Shown piece after piece: positions 25,479 to 25,678 of a DNA stretch of 25,678 nucleotides; position 1 is the stretch's first letter; the number at the start of each line of letters is the position of its first letter. The notes under the pieces are model-generated. The model was not told the DNA's origin and made no database searches. It saw only the letters and a program-made list of their open reading frames with translations. The translations under genes and the position numbers were made by a program. Origin of the DNA: Stramenopiles sp. TOSAG23-2 (taxonomy: Eukaryota; Sar); contig LT649449.1 in NCBI GenBank assembly GCA_900128395.1, positions 1-25,678 on the forward strand. The letters are read 5' to 3'.

Positions 25479-25678
25479 GTTTGATATTTTATTATAAATG
25501 TATGTGTGAATTTTCATAATAGAAGGATCCTGTGCGTAAATAAGTGTTATATATCATACTTGTACAACTTGTATCACTTCTCTCTGCTTATATGTACAGA
25601 AATTCCAGAGAGAAAATTCGTATATATATCCGATTTGACCTTAATTATGTATAATTCTGATATGCCACAGAGTCTCTG
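25479..25678. other. 3' flank of the 971-residue gene to the window edge
   Basis: This AT-rich flank has TTCGTA at 25617-25622, about 140 bp past the stop. A CT-rich patch at about 25578-25588 is present. No start of another gene is visible before the window ends. Confidence 0.4.

Noticed and set aside
1-25678. tRNA, rRNA, CRISPR arrays, transposases or viral genes
   Set aside because: Reading all gaps by eye gave no cloverleaf with a T-loop consensus, no regularly spaced repeats and no transposase or viral protein signatures.

Overview
The window is nuclear DNA of a unicellular eukaryote. It is AT-rich, with ten probable protein genes that are each uninterrupted from ATG to stop. TAA, TAG and TGA all end real genes, so the standard code is in use. 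Proteins carry Asn-, Gln- and Ser-rich stretches, and intergenic gaps run from about 230 to 900 bp. Kinesin-13, long-form tRNase Z, OTU, RasGEF, VPS9 and MRH domains rule out bacteria and plasmids. I cannot place the species; an intron-poor protist, perhaps a stramenopile or relative, is a guess.

Layout, left to right: small unknown gene (-, 700-1065); divergent kinesin-13-like motor (-, 1450-4653); small Ser-rich unknown (+, 5553-5879); long armadillo-repeat protein (-, 6115-9573); secreted MRH-lectin/OTU-protease fusion (-, 10239-11576); long-form tRNase Z (+, 12092-14482); Popeye-like membrane protein with a degenerate cyclic-nucleotide-binding fold (-, 14804-15823); GOLD-like/RasGEF/VPS9 protein of 1654 residues (+, 16268-21232); small basic unknown (-, 21519-21896); large low-complexity protein of unknown function (+, 22563-25478). 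No tRNA, rRNA, transposase, CRISPR array or viral gene was seen.

The genes do not form an operon or an obvious pathway. They are a typical mixed protist neighbourhood covering cytoskeleton, tRNA processing, membrane traffic signalling and secretory quality control. The most unusual items are two domain fusions (a GNPTG-type MRH domain joined to an OTU protease behind a signal peptide, and RasGEF joined to VPS9), a kinesin-13 without its class KVD motif, and a Popeye-like protein whose N-terminus resembles a mitochondrial presequence.

The noncoding DNA also shows a partition. By eye, all 15 intergenic copies of TTCGTA/TACGAA lie in 3' flanks, many as perfect inverted repeats between convergent genes. 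TACWGTA and CCAGG/CCTGG instead lie on the upstream side of genes and are absent from the three convergent gaps. This looks like a local grammar of gene-start and gene-end signals.
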